Positions 51,001-64,000 of a stretch of 64,000 nucleotides of DNA are shown here, in pieces. How positions within the stretch are numbered: the first letter of the stretch is position 1; each line of letters opens with the position of its first letter. Both the position numbers and the translations under genes were made by a program. The stretch is from Malurus cyaneus samueli. Lineage: Eukaryota; Chordata; Aves; Passeriformes; Maluridae. The stretch spans positions 32,883,165 to 32,947,164 of the forward strand of contig CM019217.1 of NCBI GenBank assembly GCA_009741485.1, written 5' to 3'. The notes beneath the pieces were generated by a model. The model did no database searches. It had not been told where the DNA came from and was given only the letters and a program-made list of their open reading frames with translations.

Positions 51001-54000
51001 AATCTGAATACCCCTTCTTCCCTAACAAAGGTCAAGGCTAAGAGAAGCAGCTTTGGCCCTTTCTGGATTCTTACGTGAAGGTTTACAAAGCATCTAAAAA
51101 ATTTTGACCCCTGTCCTCCATGGCAATGCTGTTGATACTATCTGCTTCTAGCCTCATGAGCAAGTGCAAGCTCATTTGAAAAAAACTACATAGGCAGGCA
51201 TTCAGGATTAAAAGTATCCACCTGTTGAGGAAATGTCGTATAGTGTTTCAGAGAACCTCCTGAGTTGAAACTCCATCTGCAGTCCCTACACAAGGACCCC
51301 TGTTTTTTCCTGCATAGGAACTTTGCAATCCTGTCTGGAAGGCACACAATTACACTGTGTGTCAATCAGACCTGTAGGAGTCATCTTCAACTTCACTCTC
51401 TTTTTAACCTGTTTATCTTGATGTGTCTGAATTTTATTTCCTTTTCTTCTCTAAAATATCTTCTTATCTCTGTTCATATCTCAGATATGCTTTTTTAGGC
51501 TTTTGTTATCTCTCATCCTGCTTATGACAGCTTTTTTTTCGCAGGCCTGACCTGACCTGTCAAAAAGGTCCATTGAAACACTATTCTTGAACTTATCTCC
51601 CTGGCCTATTTCTGTGGTTTCTTTTTGTACTTACCTCTTTAGTGTATCTCCATAGATTTCCCTGTCTCTGCAAGCCCTGTAACCCTCTGAGAGTGCAGTT
51701 TGACAATTTTTTTGGTAGCTGTGCTGGCCTAAGACAGTTTTTGCTCCTAGCCATCCGTGCCTGTCTCTTTGATATGCCCGCTGTTTTGCTGGCACAGTTG
51801 TTTTGTTCAGCTGTGTGGTAAACCAGATTAGGAACCTGATTTGGCTGAAAAATAGCATGGGGGAGGGAGGAGAGGAGCCTTTTACAAGCAGCTTGTTTCT
51901 CCAGTGGAGACTGTGAGGCAGCTGGGTCTGTGGCAGGGACAAGCGGTGAGAGATGCAGGGTTGCAGAGCAGCCATGGCTTGTGCTGGTTTGTTTAGGGCT
52001 GTTGTCAGCTGTTAGGCTGTGACCTGATTCTGATGATAGAGCTAAGATAAGCTAATAGCTGCCTGCTGCCCAAAGAGTAGTACTGCACCTTCCTCCTTAC
52101 CCCTCAGCATGGGTTGGTTCCTGTCCCTTCCCTTGTCCCAACCCAGTGCTTGGGTGCTTAGCTCACCCAAGTGAACCTGCTGTGGGAGCTAACCCATCAC
52201 AGAAGCACTCACTTCTTCTGAGGGCTTGCCTGGAGTCCACCCTCTCAGCAGCAACTGTCCTCTGTCAGTTGCTCGGTCAGGGTCCTCTGTCAGCTCATCT
52301 TTGGCCTCAATTGCACCACAGCTCTTCACAACTTTGTCTTTTCTGTCATTGCCTGTCCTCTCTGTCTCCATATCTACTCCATCTGCTTTTCTTGTAGCTG
52401 TGTTAATGATGTCCTTTGGTCACCCTCAACATATGGAATACCCTCTCTGGAGCTATTTCTGCATCTTTCAAATCTCTCAAGATTTTCTCTTACCATGACA
52501 TACTGTAAGCTGCCAGCTGATAGTGCCCCAGTTTAGTTACTTGTAGGAATTTTGGATTTCATTACTACACTTAATGTGTCCATGTGTTAACTTGAAACAG
52601 GCAGTCTATCAGTTTATTTGAGAAGCTAAGCGAGATTAAACTGCCATAGAATCTTTTTTTTTTTTTTTTAAAGCAAAAATTCTCAAAGCTATGCCCTGGA
52701 GGAGATGTACTTCCCTAAGGTCGTATATAAATATCAGAGGATTATTTTCTGTTGCTTCACACCTTGGATCATCATTCATGCTTGTGCAAATGGACATAGC
52801 ATTGCTACTAAGCAGTTTACAGTAACATCTTACAGAATTGTAAATTAGTGCCCCAGAGACATGATAGCAGAGAGTCAGCACTTACATGGGCAGCTGAGCA
52901 TAGAGATTTAGGGATTTCTTTTCACCTAGCTCTTTTCACTGTTTGGGTTCTTTTTAGACACACGCAGAAGCATATCCTAAACATATTTCATCCTAGTATC
53001 TTGGTGTGCTAAGCATTTTTTTCCTATTCAGTTAAATAGAAACTCTATAGAAAAACAGCAGCGAGCAAAGCTGCACATTGCCTTGGAAGCAATAAAACAA
53101 AATTATCTGTGTTTTCGATTTAAAAAAAACAAACAACACAAACATGACAGAGGGCACCTCTACACCATGCAATAGAGCACAGGACTTAGCATATATTCTC
53201 CGAGTTACTTGTGAAATAAGAGGTAGCAGCTGTAGATCTGCATATGAGTGCTGTTGCACCCAAAGTACTTAACCCTGTGGTAGATGGTGCTAATTAGGTT
53301 GGACATGGTGCTAATTAGGCTAGATACAACACTGTGGTCATGCAAATACACAGTGCCTGTGAGTCCAGCTCAGTCCTTGCAGGAGGATTCTGCACAAACT
53401 GCTGCATGAGGCCATATGTGCACATCCAGAGAGAGAAATTGTTTGCCCGTGGCCTCTTGTTCATTACCCCGTAGGGTTTAGCTTCAGTTACAGATGCATT
53501 TGCACATGCAGGTGTCAGGTGTGGCTTTGTTCCAGGGATTACCTCGCTCTTGGTAAAAACAGAAGACACACACTTTTAAGTGTGTTTTTCAGGCTCTGAT
53601 TTGTTGCTGTGGAATAATGGGCACCCAGCATAGCTGCTTCTTAAACCTCTTCTGGCTTATTTCTTAATTAAGACTGTAAGTACTAAGAGGAGAAGGAAAT
53701 AAGGGGATGGTAATTTTTTCAGTCACCAAAATTTTACAGAAATTGTGACTATGTTCTGCAAGGTCATGGAGGCAGACAGCAGTATGGCAAAGAGCAAAGC
53801 ACATTCTCCTCCAGTACATTGATCAGGAGAACTGCCTTTCCCCTTCAGTGAGCCAAAGCAATCCTTCAGATTGGAGATACAGTCATGACTGCAGCATAAA
53901 TTCTGTGTCTATTTAACTGACTGGCAAATACATCCTCAAAGCACTGACTGCAGAACTGCTGCCTTTTTAAATAGATCTTTAATATATCTATAAACATAGC

Positions 54001-54429
54001 TTTCTTTCAAAATTTGAATATTCAATCTGATGTTTGTGGGAAGGTTAGTGCTTATCAGCAAGAACGAGGTAAGCTGAAGAAGCATTGTTCAAGGTTCACT
54101 GTTCAGAATGACCTGTGGGGTAAAGGGTATTAGAAGAACTTTCTCATTTTTTGTATTTTTAGAGGATCTCAAGTAGTCATTCTGGCAACTTCTCTCTGTT
54201 CTTTCATTTCCATTTGACAGACAGATGAGACAGAGGTTTTGTTAGAATATTGTGAGCCATCAATAATAACTAGGGACAGCTAGGGAAAGTGTGGTCTCTC
54301 TCTGTAAGAAAATGGGATGTGGTTGTCCAGGATAAGGAGAGAGCTGAGGTGAGCCTCTAGGTGCTCCAGCCACAGTGCCCAGGTTACAGAGGGCAAAGGC
54401 AGAGACCAGGAGAAGATAAGGTTTTGAGA
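45013..54429. other. Gene-poor region with simple repeats
   Basis: No gene recognised. It holds poly-T runs (49824-49841 and 52654-52669) and a mixed GT/TA/CATG microsatellite (about 50208-50290). An unassigned 108-codon minus-strand open frame at 46604-46930 has no recognisable family. In human, WWC2 lies on this side of CDKN2AIP; if synteny holds, part of this DNA might be its 3' flank, but I see none of its exons. Confidence 0.5.
50208..50290. repeat. Compound microsatellite
   Basis: A gtgtgtgtg run is followed by catacacatatatata, then gcatgcatgcatg and tacacacacatatg. Alternating purine-pyrimidine throughout. Confidence 0.8.
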
Positions 54430-55973
54430 ATCTGAAGGTGCCCAAGTTCATCGGACCAGATGAGATACATACACAAGTCCTGAGGGAAGTGGCACAGGAA
54501 GGCTAAGCCACTTCCCAGTGTATGTGAGAAATTGTGGCAGTTTGGTGAAGTTCCCTCTGATTGGAAAACAGCAATCATAGTCCTTATTTTTAAAAACAGG
54601 GAAAAGGAAGATGTAATGGGGAAAAGGAACTAGGGGCCAGTCTCACCTTGGTATCTCAGAAGAGCAGAGTAATCTGGAAAGTAATCTGTGGCACATGGAA
54701 AATAAGGAAATGATTTGTGACCACTAGCATGATTGCACTATGGGCAAATAATGCCTCACAAATTTGTTGTCCTTCTGCAGTGGGGTAACAGCATTGGTGG
54801 ATAAGGGAAGAGCAACTGACATCTTCCGCTTGGTCTTGTGCAAAGCATTTGGCACTGTTCTGTACAACATCCTTGTTTGTAAACTGGAGGGATATAGAAT
54901 TGATGGATGGACCAGATGGCAGATAATTGGCTAGATAGTCATTCTCAAAAGGGTTGCAGTCAATGCCCAGTGTCCAAATGGAGGAGTGGCAAGAGGTGTT
55001 CCTTAGAGGTTATATTGGGACAGGTTCTGTTTAATACCTTTGCAGTTCATGTAGAGAGGGGGATTGAGGGCACCCTCAGCAGGTTTGCTGACAACACCAA
55101 GCTGTGTGGTGCTGCTGACACAATGCAGGGGAGGGATGCCCTCAGGGGCACCTGGACAGGCTTGAGATGTGGGACTGTGAGAACCTCATGAAGTTCAACA
55201 AGGCTAAGGGCAAGGTCATGCACATGGGTGTGGGCAATGCCAAGCACGAATACAGGCTGGGCAGGAAATGGATTGAGAGTAGCCCTGAGGAGAAGGACTT
55301 GGGGGTTTTGATGGATGAGAAGATTGACATGACCTAGCAAATGTGTGCTTGCAGCCCAGAAAGCCAGTGATATCCTGGGATGTGTCCAAAGCAGCGTGGC
55401 CAGCAGAACAAGGGAGGAAATTCTGCCCCTCTACTCTGCTTGTGTGAGACACCACCTGTTGTTCTGCATCCAGCTCTGGGGTCCCCAAAATAAGAAGGAC
55501 CTAAACCTGTTGGAGCAAGTCAGGAGGCGAGCAAGATGATCAGGGGGCTGGAGCACCTCTCCTATGAGGAAAGATTAAGGGAGTTGAAGCTGTTCAGCCT
55601 GGAGGAGAAAAGGCTCTGGGGATACCTGCTTATGGCCTTTAACTACTTAGAGGGGGCCTGCAAGAGAGCTGGAGAGAGACTTTTCTCAAGAGCATACAAA
55701 GATAGGACAGGGGGGAATGGCTTTAAACAGAAAGGGTTAAGTTTAGATAGGATATTAGGAGAAAACTCTTTACTGTGAGGATGGTGAGGCATTGGAACAG
55801 GTTGCTTTGAGCAGTTGTGGATGCCCCATTCCTCGAATTGTTCAAGGTCAGGTTGGATGAGGCTCTGAGCAATCTGTTTCACTGGAAGATGTCCCTGCCC
55901 ATGGCATGTTGGCTGTAACAAGATGATCTTCAAGGTCCCTTCCAACCCAAACAGTGCTATAATCTATGATAAT
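54430..55973 (+). mobile_element. CR1 LINE, 1.5-kb 3' portion with decayed reverse transcriptase
   Basis: The longest LINE copy here. Reverse-transcriptase text is readable in pieces: the ggtgaagttccctctgattg segment near 54545, gcatttggcactgttctgta near 54845, and ctgacaacaccaagctgtgt near 55088, followed by gcaaggtcatgcacatgg. The 3' UTR follows (aggcattggaacaggttgct) and the tail is cttccaacccaaacagtgct with ataatctatgataat. Stops and frameshifts break every frame, and frames on the other strand are shadows. It is 5'-truncated, as usual. Confidence 0.93.
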
Positions 55974-56841
55974 TGACCTGTGGCAAGTAATCAAGGAAAT
56001 ATGCTGTATAACATACTTGAGCATAATGGATTAAGATATGACACCTGTGAAATTACAAAAATTATGAGAATTGATAGCTTTTTGATATTTGTATGGTTGC
56101 TCCTGGTGCTTTGTAAATCGTTTAATGTCACAGAGAGGGATCCAGTTCCCTGAAGATTTGAGCAATCATTGTAGACTTTATAATGTTATCAACCAATTTT
56201 TTTTTCTTCAAGGCATGGCAGTGATAGTGACCACTCAATAACAGGAACAAATATTTTAAAAAGCAATATTGCTCAGCAAAAGGCACACGCGAGTAAGTAA
56301 TCAGAAATTGGGTATTTTAAATCTATTTGAATTTCTTTTGGTGTTATCTCCAATTAGGTTTTTTTTCCAGCATGCCTGCTAGAAAAATATATGCATGCAC
56401 AGCTAGATATCTCTGACTTTTAAAGTCATGGCACTTAGCAAAATGCTTTTAAAGAGACACACAAAAGCCAATATTATCCATGAAAACTATGTAAATATTT
56501 ATAAGCAGTATATGTTTGATTTCTGTTCTTTAAAAAGTTATTTATTTTTTAAAAAAATCCATCTGCTGCTACCAGATGATAAATATTTAAATCAAATTTG
56601 TGCCTGGGCTACAAGGGCACTATTTCTTCTAGAAGGGACATTATAAATTCGATACTGTAGGCCCAGCCTCAGTTCCCCAGCTCAAACAGCATAACAGGCT
56701 TTGTTGGGGTGCATTTATAGACTTGTATGAAAAAGCTTCCTGTCTGGAAGGCTGTAAACAAGAGATTATTTTGCCTAATCTCTTTCAGGAATTTTCCTCA
56801 AAGCTGGAATATGTCTCCTGGGAAAATACCTCATTTTGCCT

Positions 56842-57150
56842 GAAAGCCTCCAAACAATGGTGACTCTACCACCTCCTCAGGTAAGTTTTTCCAATGTCTA
56901 GTTACCCCCACTGCTAAGAAATCACATAATTTCAATCCTGAGTTTGTCTGACTCAAATTTCCAGTCATTACATCTTGCTATGTTTCTGTCTGCAAGACTG
57001 CAAAGCTCAACCTGCAATCAAGTACCTTTTCCATATGTGTCTATCTGTGTACAATGATCCAGTCACCACTCTTCTCTTACAGATTTAATAGATGTCTTAA
57101 GCCTTATACCATAGGTGTTATTTTTCAACCTCTGGAACATTTCTTCCGCC
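56842..57150 (-). mobile_element. Old CR1 LINE fragment, minus orientation
   Basis: The plus strand shows atggtgactctaccacctcc followed by ttttccaatgtctagttacc and gctaagaaatcac. This follows the reversed CR1 3' region ('ggtgactccaccacctccctgggcagcctgttccaatgcc' type) with heavy divergence. A 24-base T run follows directly. Confidence 0.55.
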
Positions 57151-57153
57151 CTC

Positions 57154-57177
57154 TTTTTTTTTTTTTTTTTTTTTTTT
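57154..57177. repeat. Poly-T run of 24
   Basis: Uninterrupted T24 next to an old CR1 fragment. No processed-pseudogene sequence is seen on either side. Confidence 0.95.
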
Positions 57178-57934
57178 GTAGTGCATATGTATCCTTTTCT
57201 GATGCTGTATGTAGAGCAAGGTCACATCCATTATAATAGTTCCTTCCTTTTTTCATACAGTGGATAATCAATTATTATGTGTTACAGCTGACATTTGCTG
57301 GATACACTGAATGTGTCAATAGATTGGTAGATAAGGTCCCTAGAACTGTGGAGGTGTGACATTTGCATTCTCAGTGTGTTCACACTACCTAATGCATGAG
57401 CTGAATTAAAGGAGCAATGTCTGTCAGATCTTCTGCATACAGTGTTCCTTTTTGCTACTTAGATGATCCATAAGTCCTAGTAATACATAGAAATTGTAAT
57501 TCCCCTTTGCTAAATTAAGAGAAAAAAGCTACATTGTAAGGAGTGATTTTTTTTCTTCCTGTGGGAGAGGTCCTACATTAGGAAGAGAACTATTCTATTG
57601 CTGTGCATAGAGTAGAAGAAATACGGGTGGAATAAGGGTGAAGAAGCACTGAGAGGTCACAGTGGCAGTCTTCTGTGAAAGCTCTGACTGACTGTTTTTC
57701 TGAGCAGCAGGAGAGTGGAAATAGCACCCAGTTAGGAGTTCTACCTAAGATAAAAGCAAAGCTGAAATTTAATAGAGCTGGCTGGCTTTGGTCTGGACAC
57801 ACAAAACTGATAAGAGAAACATTGTCATTAATAGCTTCTGTGAGTTTAAAATGCACTTAATTGTTTAGCTCATTTAACACATGTACAGAACTGCTCTGAG
57901 TAATGGTATATGACTTTAAATTCCTGTGGTAGAG

Positions 57935-58170
57935 AATTATAAAATCGCAGAAATGTTGTTTTGGGAAGGGTGTGTGCAAATCATCTAGTCCAGCTCTGTG
58001 CTTGATGTAGGCTGTTGCCAACATTCACTTAGGAATGGACCCCCTTGGAAAATCTGAAAATTTTGTCTGCAGCTTCTCCAGCTCCTTATCTACTCCAACC
58101 TTTTCTTGTTTTGCTATCCAGGCAAATCTTACTCAGCCCTAACATGAACTCAGTTAGGGAATACTTCTGT
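57935..58170 (-). mobile_element. Possible old CR1 LINE fragment
   Basis: The text ttataaaatcgcagaaatgt, then ttttgggaagggtgtgtgca with caaatcatctagtccagctc, resembles the reversed, decayed start of a CR1 tail ('aatcatctagtccaacc' type). The match fades after about 100 bases. Confidence 0.4.
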
Positions 58171-60269
58171 CAGAAAGAAAAAAAAATATTCTTTTGCTTC
58201 TCCAGATTTCTTGAGTTTAATTAGGCATTAATCTTGTCTAATGTAGGCTGGATGACTATGGATGCTGGCACACAAATTGCACAGGAGCAGAGAGGAGCAT
58301 TCAAGGGGAACTGCTTATGCACTACAGCTTTGTAATGTAACCACAACCCTTGCAGTGTGCCAGTGCAAAAAAAGTGAGATCATTCTGCTTCTCCCCCTCC
58401 TCCTTGGCCATGCAATTCCCATTTTGTGGTGGCCATGGCAAGCTAAACTAGAAGAAAGCAAACCTCACCATAAAAAGTAAGTAATTATTGAACAGATTAT
58501 TGAATAGCAGTGCCAGTCGGGACAGACTTGTATGGAACTGCTCTTTTCAGTAGCAGCTAGCCATTTAGTTGGCTTTGCTGCAATGAGAAATTTCATCTCT
58601 GATGTACAGTTCCATAGCAGTTTATCCTTATCAAAATCAGAGTTATCATGGCCTGTCGGAGGTTGGTCCACTTTTCAGCCAAGATCTAAACTTGAACTAA
58701 ACTCCCAAAAATCCTCCTCATTCTACACTGATTTCAGGGAATTGATGTATCTGAAAATGAACCACTCTTTTATACAGTGAGTTTTAAACTTGTGACCTGA
58801 CCTGATGCTGGTGTGCTGGTACATGTGGTGAGAAGGGAGAGGGAAAAAGGCTGGATTGTGACTCTGTGTCCTCAGACAGGGACAATGTCCATGATTTCAT
58901 TTGTTTGTCTCCTGAAGCGTATTATTGATGTGACTTTCTGTGTTCACAGTAGGTCTTAAGATTATTGTAAGATGATGAAAGAGACCTATTTGTATGGAGA
59001 CATGCAGGGTCAATATTCTGCGGTTCATTCTGGACTCAATGATTATTGAATTGCAACTTGTCTTTGCAGGGACTGACTCAGTGACCCAAATGGTCTCTTC
59101 CAGTCTTACAATTTTAGCTGTACCCTTCCTAAGAGTACCCTACTGTTAAAACTGTTGAGAACTAATTTTTATTTATCATGACATTACCTAGCCACCTTCT
59201 AATTTGTTACATTTTGTACTTTGCCATCCTTCACTGCTGTATTACTTAAACCAGAGCAAGAGAGAAACAGAGAATGTGTTTTTACTCTTAGCTGTGCTAA
59301 AGATTTTTCCCAAATGCAGCCGTCAGAGACCAGCTGCTGACAAAACAGCACAGGCAGTTGATTTTTCAACAATGTTGGGTTTTGAGCTCCTGTCTGCAGT
59401 AATTAATTAGCATCATTGCTGAGCCGACTCCCTGCAGGACTGCATGATCATTAGTGCCAAAGCCAGGAAGGGAGCATGAACTCCCAAACCCCTGAGAAGA
59501 CTACTGCAGTAACTGTTGTCATCTAGAGAGCATTTCAAGAACATTCCAAGTGACACTGGTAGAAAAGATTCACTTTCTAATCTGTGTGAGGGCCTTACGC
59601 AGATTCAGTTAGACTGGCTGGGATCAGGCAAATCTACTTCCTGAGCTTTGTCAGGAAGCTTTAGATAGCTTTGTCAAAGGCTATTAAAACCCAAAGGGTT
59701 GCTCTCAGCTAGTTCATCTTAATTTTGCTGATATGCAGAGAGAATAATAGAAGACTTGAGAGATATCAGGGTACAAAACAATGGTGATGTACAGTACTGG
59801 GGCTGCTGTGCCAAAAGCTAACCCAGAACCAAATATCTGTCAGCTAAAAGTCAAACCTAGATCCAGCAGAGGCAAAAATGAATCCAAACATGCCAGAATG
59901 AAAGTGCTGGCATGAAATTACAAAACTTTCCTCAGATGCAGAAAACCAGCAGACGCTGAGATTATTTACAAATCACTTTTATGAAATTCTTTTTGTTGGC
60001 TTGGGATGCAGTGTAATATAGTTTAATCTCTTCTCTCATCCCCCATGCTTGTTTCAGAAGAGAACAAGAAATTTAATCCAAACAAAGGATTAAGAAATTT
60101 CAATAACTGGACTACTACCATTGTCCAAGCAATGGATCAGCTCTTTAAATGCTTGTTTTTGATTGAACTGAAGTCAGTGACTGCATCAGAGGGAGCGGAA
60201 CTGGGATGCAGAAAAGAGGAAATGAAAAGTCTAGAAGAGATACACAATTATTTTACCTATTATGCTCTT

Positions 60270-60460
60270 CTAGCAAAGCATACCATAAACAAAGCAGCTC
60301 TGAGAAAGGATCTCTCCTCACTGCAGAATAAAGTTAGGGACAACTTTTGAGAGATGGACAGAGGAAAGAGAAATGAGATTTAATATAGATAAATGTAAGC
60401 TAATACACCTGGGAAGAAATAATAATCATCCAATATACAAAATTAGGAGCTGCTGTTAAA
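60270..60460 (+). mobile_element. Ancient LINE reverse-transcriptase remnant (CR1/L3-like)
   Basis: In one frame the DNA reads EREMRFNIDKCKLIHLGRNN, the FN..KC..LHLG motif of CR1/L3-type reverse transcriptases. A stop (near 60348) splits it from the preceding open frame, which ends with LRKDLSSLQNKV, also like this domain. The wording differs from the young CR1 at 54430, so it is an older family. Confidence 0.6.
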
Positions 60461-62416
60461 AAACAGTAATAGAGAGGAAGGCCTGGAAACACTGGTTTAT
60501 AATTAATTACTGCAGACAGGAACCCAGAACCTAACACTGGGGCAAAAATCCAATACATTCTTATCCTGGGTCAGTACCTGAGGTTTGTTTCTTCAGTGAG
60601 TACATAGAGATCAGGGAGCTGGCAACAATACAAGCAAAATATTAAAGTTATGGCTACGATGCTGTGAATTGCATATATAGGCTAGAGTCTTGACTGCTAA
60701 TACCATGAGCTCAATCTTGTGGTTTTCTATTTACTGAATACAGTAAAACAATAAAATATCTCCAAGATAAAAATTCCTGATGAGTTTGTACAGTGGTACT
60801 TTTTCTTTTCTTCTCCTCATGTTTAAATGCAGAGCTGTGGCTTAAAAGTTACGAGATTTAACCTAGACAATACTGGGGAAACAAACCACCTTTCCTAAAA
60901 AGAAGATTATATTTGAAAACAGTAGAGAGAATTAAAACAGTGTAACATTTCCATAACTCAGTAAAAGGGGATTTGTTAACAAGAAATGAAGGCCAGATGT
61001 AGAGCTGTGCTTTTATTTAGGTAAGAAATGTTGCTCAATAAATGCCTTTAGCAGGTAGCAAAAAAAGATATTACAAGTAACTGTGTTTCACCAAAGACCA
61101 GATGAAACATTACTATGCTGAGAAGACAGTGTCATGTGAAAGCCTGCCAGACAGCCCAGACAGAGTGCCATAAAGAACTGTCTGATTGCAAGACCTGATG
61201 GCTGTGTATTTAGAAGTTCACAGACTTGTAGATCAGAATGAAACAAAAATTGATTCCAGTCCTAGAAAAGGAAAGGAGGAAAATCCTAACAAGGTATAGT
61301 GTGTTAAATATTTAACATTTACAGGACTATTTAATCTTACTGATGCTGTGAGCTAGTATCACAGGATAATCCTGTCTTTGGTTCCTCACAGGCCATGCTA
61401 GAAAGGTAGCACATCTCACTAAGGCAGCTTTGGAGCGGTACCATTTCTTCCCAGGATTGATACAGCTTGGGCTCAAATCACCGGGCAGTATGTAAGCACA
61501 GAAAGGGGCAATCATTATCATGGGACAAATTTTCCTTCTGGGAAAATAATGATGGGTCATTTCTTAGAGCCCTGGATGTTAAAAAGCATTTTTTTTATGA
61601 GTGAAAAACAAGTAACTATTTTTTGAAATATGCAAAAAATCCCTCTCAAAATTGAAATTTCATCTTCCTTCTGAGAAGACAGATAAAGCTACATAATTAG
61701 TCAGGGCAGGGGGAAGGATCACTCCCTTTCTCCTCACAGCCTCCAGAGTATAAACTCCAGATAAGCTTTTCAGAGACAGTAACGCTTCAACTGCAGAGGG
61801 TTTTAGTCTGTGAAAGATATTTGGAGCACACAATAATTAGCAACTCATAGCTGAATTTTGCTAGCTGTCACAGTATTTGTTGCTATCACTGCATGAAAGT
61901 ACTCCTGTAGGTCTCCTGAGTCTTCCTAAATGTGTGCTGTAGTCTGATTTGCCCTCATGGAACTTTGTAATGGAAGATTTGGTCAGTGTACAACAGTTAA
62001 AGGCTTACAGAAAATCCCTTTTCCATGACAGAACACCACCTGGACAGAATGAGAAAATAAAGAGCTTTCTCTCGGAAAAAGCAGGAACTCCTTTACTTTT
62101 TATACTACATCCAGGCCCTTACAATCCAGGAGGATTCAGTATGCTGGGAGAATCGATATGTAGCCTGCTAATCCAAATCCACATCTCCTTTGTATCCTCA
62201 AATCAGTCTCAAGAGTTCTGGCAGAAGACAGGCCTTTTCTTAAGACTTGTTCTTCATCTCTGCTTGATCACAGTTTTTAGTCCCAGCGGGAAAACTGTAG
62301 AGACACTGTGAAAAAGATAGTAAATATAATTTATTTCCTTTAAATTTAATTGAGTTTCACCTATTTTAAGAAAAGCAAACAACCAAAAACTACCCAGGTT
62401 ACCTGAAATTTAGTAT

Positions 62417-62520
62417 ATTATATAATAATAATATATATAGATATATATATGTATAAATTATATATATATATTATATATATATATATAGATATATATTATA
62501 TATATTATACATATATATAA
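62417..62520. repeat. (TA)n microsatellite with interruptions
   Basis: About 100 bases of nearly pure TA alternation with ata and gata interruptions. It can form cruciform or slipped structures and is probably polymorphic in length. Confidence 0.95.
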
Positions 62521-64000
62521 TTCAGCTTAAGTGTTTCAGGACTGCTACTATTTTTGAGATAGCCTTCTAATCAGATAGATTACTGCTGCTTTCCAGACTG
62601 CAGTCTCAGATTTGTGTAAATTTCTTACAAATATTTCTAACCTTTAATGACAGTTCACTTAATGGTAGGATACACTTGTGCTGTCTCTTTTCTCATCTGA
62701 ATCAGCTGTTCAAGTTGTTAATCTGTGGGTTGTACTTTCTTTTCAACAGTTGATGTCTGTCATGCATTTTATCTTTTTCAGGTATGCTTTGCTTACCTTC
62801 TCAGCTCCCATGACCTCCTGTCTCCCTGCTTCCCAGAAAACCAGCTCTGGGAGCTATATGCATAACATGTATGCACTTAACAACAATTTCATTGTTTTTC
62901 AATCCAATTGCAAAGGTCATTTTCTCAGATTATTGTCCTAGTCCTGTCACTCCTCTTTTTTTTTTTGCACAAATGCCATTGGCTCCCTTTCTTCACTGCC
63001 ATTATACAAATTATATCAGTATTTTAAGACAGTCTTGTACATTCACTTTCATGCTTTCACTCATCCTGCTGATTATGCATAGCACAAAATCTGTGTAATA
63101 CTCCTTAACACTTCTTTCTCTCTGTTGAGGTTTGTCAGAGTCCAAGCATAGCTACACAACTGTTTTGCTAGAGATACCTTTTCGTTTGAACTGTTTCACC
63201 TCTTCTTCCTGCTCATCCTCTCTCCATAAGCTTAGTAATAAATAATAAGCACTTCAGAGTCAAAACAGTTTGTTATTTTTATGTCTGTATGGACAAGTTA
63301 CAGTGAGGGTGGGTTTCAATGTAATTTTAAGAACAGTATTAATAATAAAAACACAGTACACCAAATTATTTGTCTTGTTTCTAAGCCTGTAATGTATTTC
63401 CAAAAAGTAGTTCCTACACAGGCTGTTTTATTTGCCATACCAATGTTGCTTAAATCTGTGGATTCCAGGAATAAATTTGCCACAGGGACTAAGAGAGAAA
63501 GAGGGGGACTGGAACTCTGCCTTTTCTGACAGATGATGGTTACTGACTGAGTAGAATTACCAGAATGCACTCTGAGGGGCTGTAGTCACTCTGATTCACT
63601 CAGTGAGAACCATGCTCAGCATGGTGTGATGGGGGCTTGGTGATGTTTTTTACAGCTCCCTTACCAGAATTGTAGTCAAATTCGCCCACAGTGCTGACTG
63701 GACAAACATCTGGCCACATTTCTTCTAGAATGAAGCTACGTATGGTTCTGCACAATTGTGTTTTATGGAGAACTAATATAAAATTACATTTTTCCCCCTG
63801 TTTCTGTTCCTTTTGGAAATTCTGTTATTTTATCATCTCATGTGTAGATAGAGCAAAGTGAATATTCTGTTGTAAGTTATACCTTTCAAAAACCAGTTAA
63901 AAGGGTTAAGATCGGAGCAGAATTTAGACTAATAGCCAGGGTATGCAATTTAAGATTCTTAGAGACTTAAGATATTACTGAGAGCTGGACAAAAAGTTAG

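Larger units (their letters stand above)
55974..64000. other. Gene-poor region with old LINE fragments
   Basis: AT-rich DNA with no recognised gene. It contains diverged CR1 fragments (56842-57150 and about 57935-58170), a 24-base T run (57154-57177), a LINE reverse-transcriptase remnant (60270-60460) and a TA repeat (62417-62520). Confidence 0.5.

Noticed and set aside
55047..55945. Minus-strand frames of 90-100 codons
   Set aside because: They are antisense shadows of a plus-strand CR1 element.
1..64000. CRISPR, tRNA, rRNA, phage or operon features
   Set aside because: No such pattern was found; introns, CpG islands and CR1 elements show vertebrate nuclear DNA.

Overview
The window is vertebrate nuclear DNA, almost certainly from a bird. 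Intergenic sequence is sparse and AT-rich. It carries many CR1-type LINE fragments with the avian 3' end (a 'cttccaaccc...attctatgat' type of tail), and CpG-island promoters mark the genes. A solo-LTR-like element resembling passerine ERVL LTRs suggests a songbird, but that is a memory-level match. No prokaryotic genes, CRISPR arrays or tRNA genes are visible.

Two protein genes are supported, both on the minus strand. CDKN2AIP has three coding exons: 43986-43700, 43611-43481 and 42759-41255, giving 640 codons. ING2 has two: 19176-19015 and 15735-15065, about 277 codons. Every splice junction has GT/AG ends and the reading phase is kept. The order CDKN2AIP then ING2, head to tail, matches the human 4q35 arrangement as I know it, so this is conserved amniote synteny. 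ING2 is a PHD-finger reader of H3K4me3 acting in histone-deacetylase complexes. CDKN2AIP (CARF) is an XRN2-binding, double-stranded-RNA-binding-like nuclear protein of the ARF/p53 pathway. Both are p53-linked growth regulators. ING2 exon 1 carries an apparent one-base deletion next to position 19093 that breaks the frame; a sequencing error is likely.

Layout: 1-14077 is intergenic with no recognised gene. 14078-19600 is ING2 with its 3' UTR, one 3.3-kb intron and a CpG-island promoter. 19700-21260 is intergenic. 21261-28886 and 30336-37903 are two near-identical copies of a 7.6-kb block, separated by a 25-N gap (28889-28913) and 1.4 kb of unassigned sequence. This looks like an assembly duplication (haplotig or overfilled gap) rather than biology, although a real recent tandem duplication is not excluded. 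37904-38700 is a CpG island with no known gene but with a kappaB-like site, a TATA box and an octamer. 40470-44300 is CDKN2AIP. 44300-64000 is gene-poor and holds CR1 fragments, simple repeats and an ancient LINE remnant.

I found no convincing new biological system. The items most worth checking are the duplicated block, the frameshift in ING2 exon 1, the orphan TATA/kappaB CpG island and the coding minisatellites in CDKN2AIP.
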